The notes under the pieces: generated by a model
Databases searched by the model: none
Seen by the model: the letters and a program-made list of their open reading frames with translations, nothing else
What the model was told of the DNA's origin: nothing
From: an uncultured Chloroflexota bacterium
GTDB lineage: Bacteria > Chloroflexota > Anaerolineae > B4-G1 > DUEL01
Length of the DNA stretch: 5,437 nt
Assembly: GCA_937138275.1 (NCBI GenBank)
Contig: CAKZOY010000578.1
Coordinates: 1 to 5,437, forward strand
Reading direction: 5' to 3'
Shown here: positions 5,383-5,437 of the stretch, piece by piece
Layout of the letters: each line of letters begins with the position of its first letter
How positions within the stretch are numbered: position 1 is the first letter of the stretch
Program-made: the position numbers and the translations under genes

Positions 5383-5437
5383 ATAAACCTCACACCTCAA
5401 CCTTCTCCCACGCAAGGCGAATTACTGCACAAATCCC

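Noticed and set aside
5325..5437. CAAATCCC at 5325-5332 and again at the window end (5430-5437)
   Set aside because: An 8-bp match cut by the window edge is too short to call a repeat.

Overview
The window is GC-rich and gene-dense. It reads as one minus-strand transcription unit of two genes flanked by short, repeat-bearing intergenic stretches. No rRNA, tRNA, CRISPR array, transposase or complete insertion sequence is visible. There is no taxonomic marker gene. High GC, strong Shine-Dalgarno sequences, a membrane-embedded M28 peptidase and short heptamer/palindromic intergenic repeats suggest a Chloroflexota-type bacterium (Anaerolineae or relatives), but this is only an inference.

Layout, in transcription order (right to left). 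At 5355-5382 a GC-rich hairpin followed by a U-run on the minus strand may terminate a gene lying beyond the right edge. Next is a near-consensus sigma70-type promoter (TTGACC, 17 bp, TACAAT; 5269-5297). It is followed by a leader of about 84 nt that is largely a degenerate TTTACGY heptamer tract (5195-5250), ending in a strong ribosome-binding site. The first gene (1384-5178, 1264 aa) is a four-module fusion: an LsrK-like FGGY sugar kinase, a D-2-hydroxyacid/phosphoglycerate-type NAD dehydrogenase, an SCP2 sterol-carrier-like domain and a class II (fuculose-phosphate type) aldolase. All recognisable catalytic residues are kept, so it looks like a working multienzyme. A strong Shine-Dalgarno and in-frame ATG lie inside it, at the dehydrogenase/SCP2 junction (start at 2490), and could direct separate synthesis of a 368-aa SCP2-aldolase protein.

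After a 53-nt gap containing a stem-loop next to the ribosome-binding site comes the second gene (149-1330). It encodes an M28-family metallopeptidase whose metal-binding core is interrupted by two predicted transmembrane hairpins. Downstream (1-130) is a cluster of short direct and inverted repeats that form hairpins.

The first gene probably phosphorylates a small sugar or AI-2-like polyol, cleaves a phosphorylated intermediate by retro-aldol reaction, and oxidises or reduces a 2-hydroxyacid/2-oxoacid. The exact substrate cannot be read from the sequence. No transporter or regulator is in the window, and the reason for pairing with a peptidase is not evident. The most notable observations are the four-enzyme architecture and its internal translation start.
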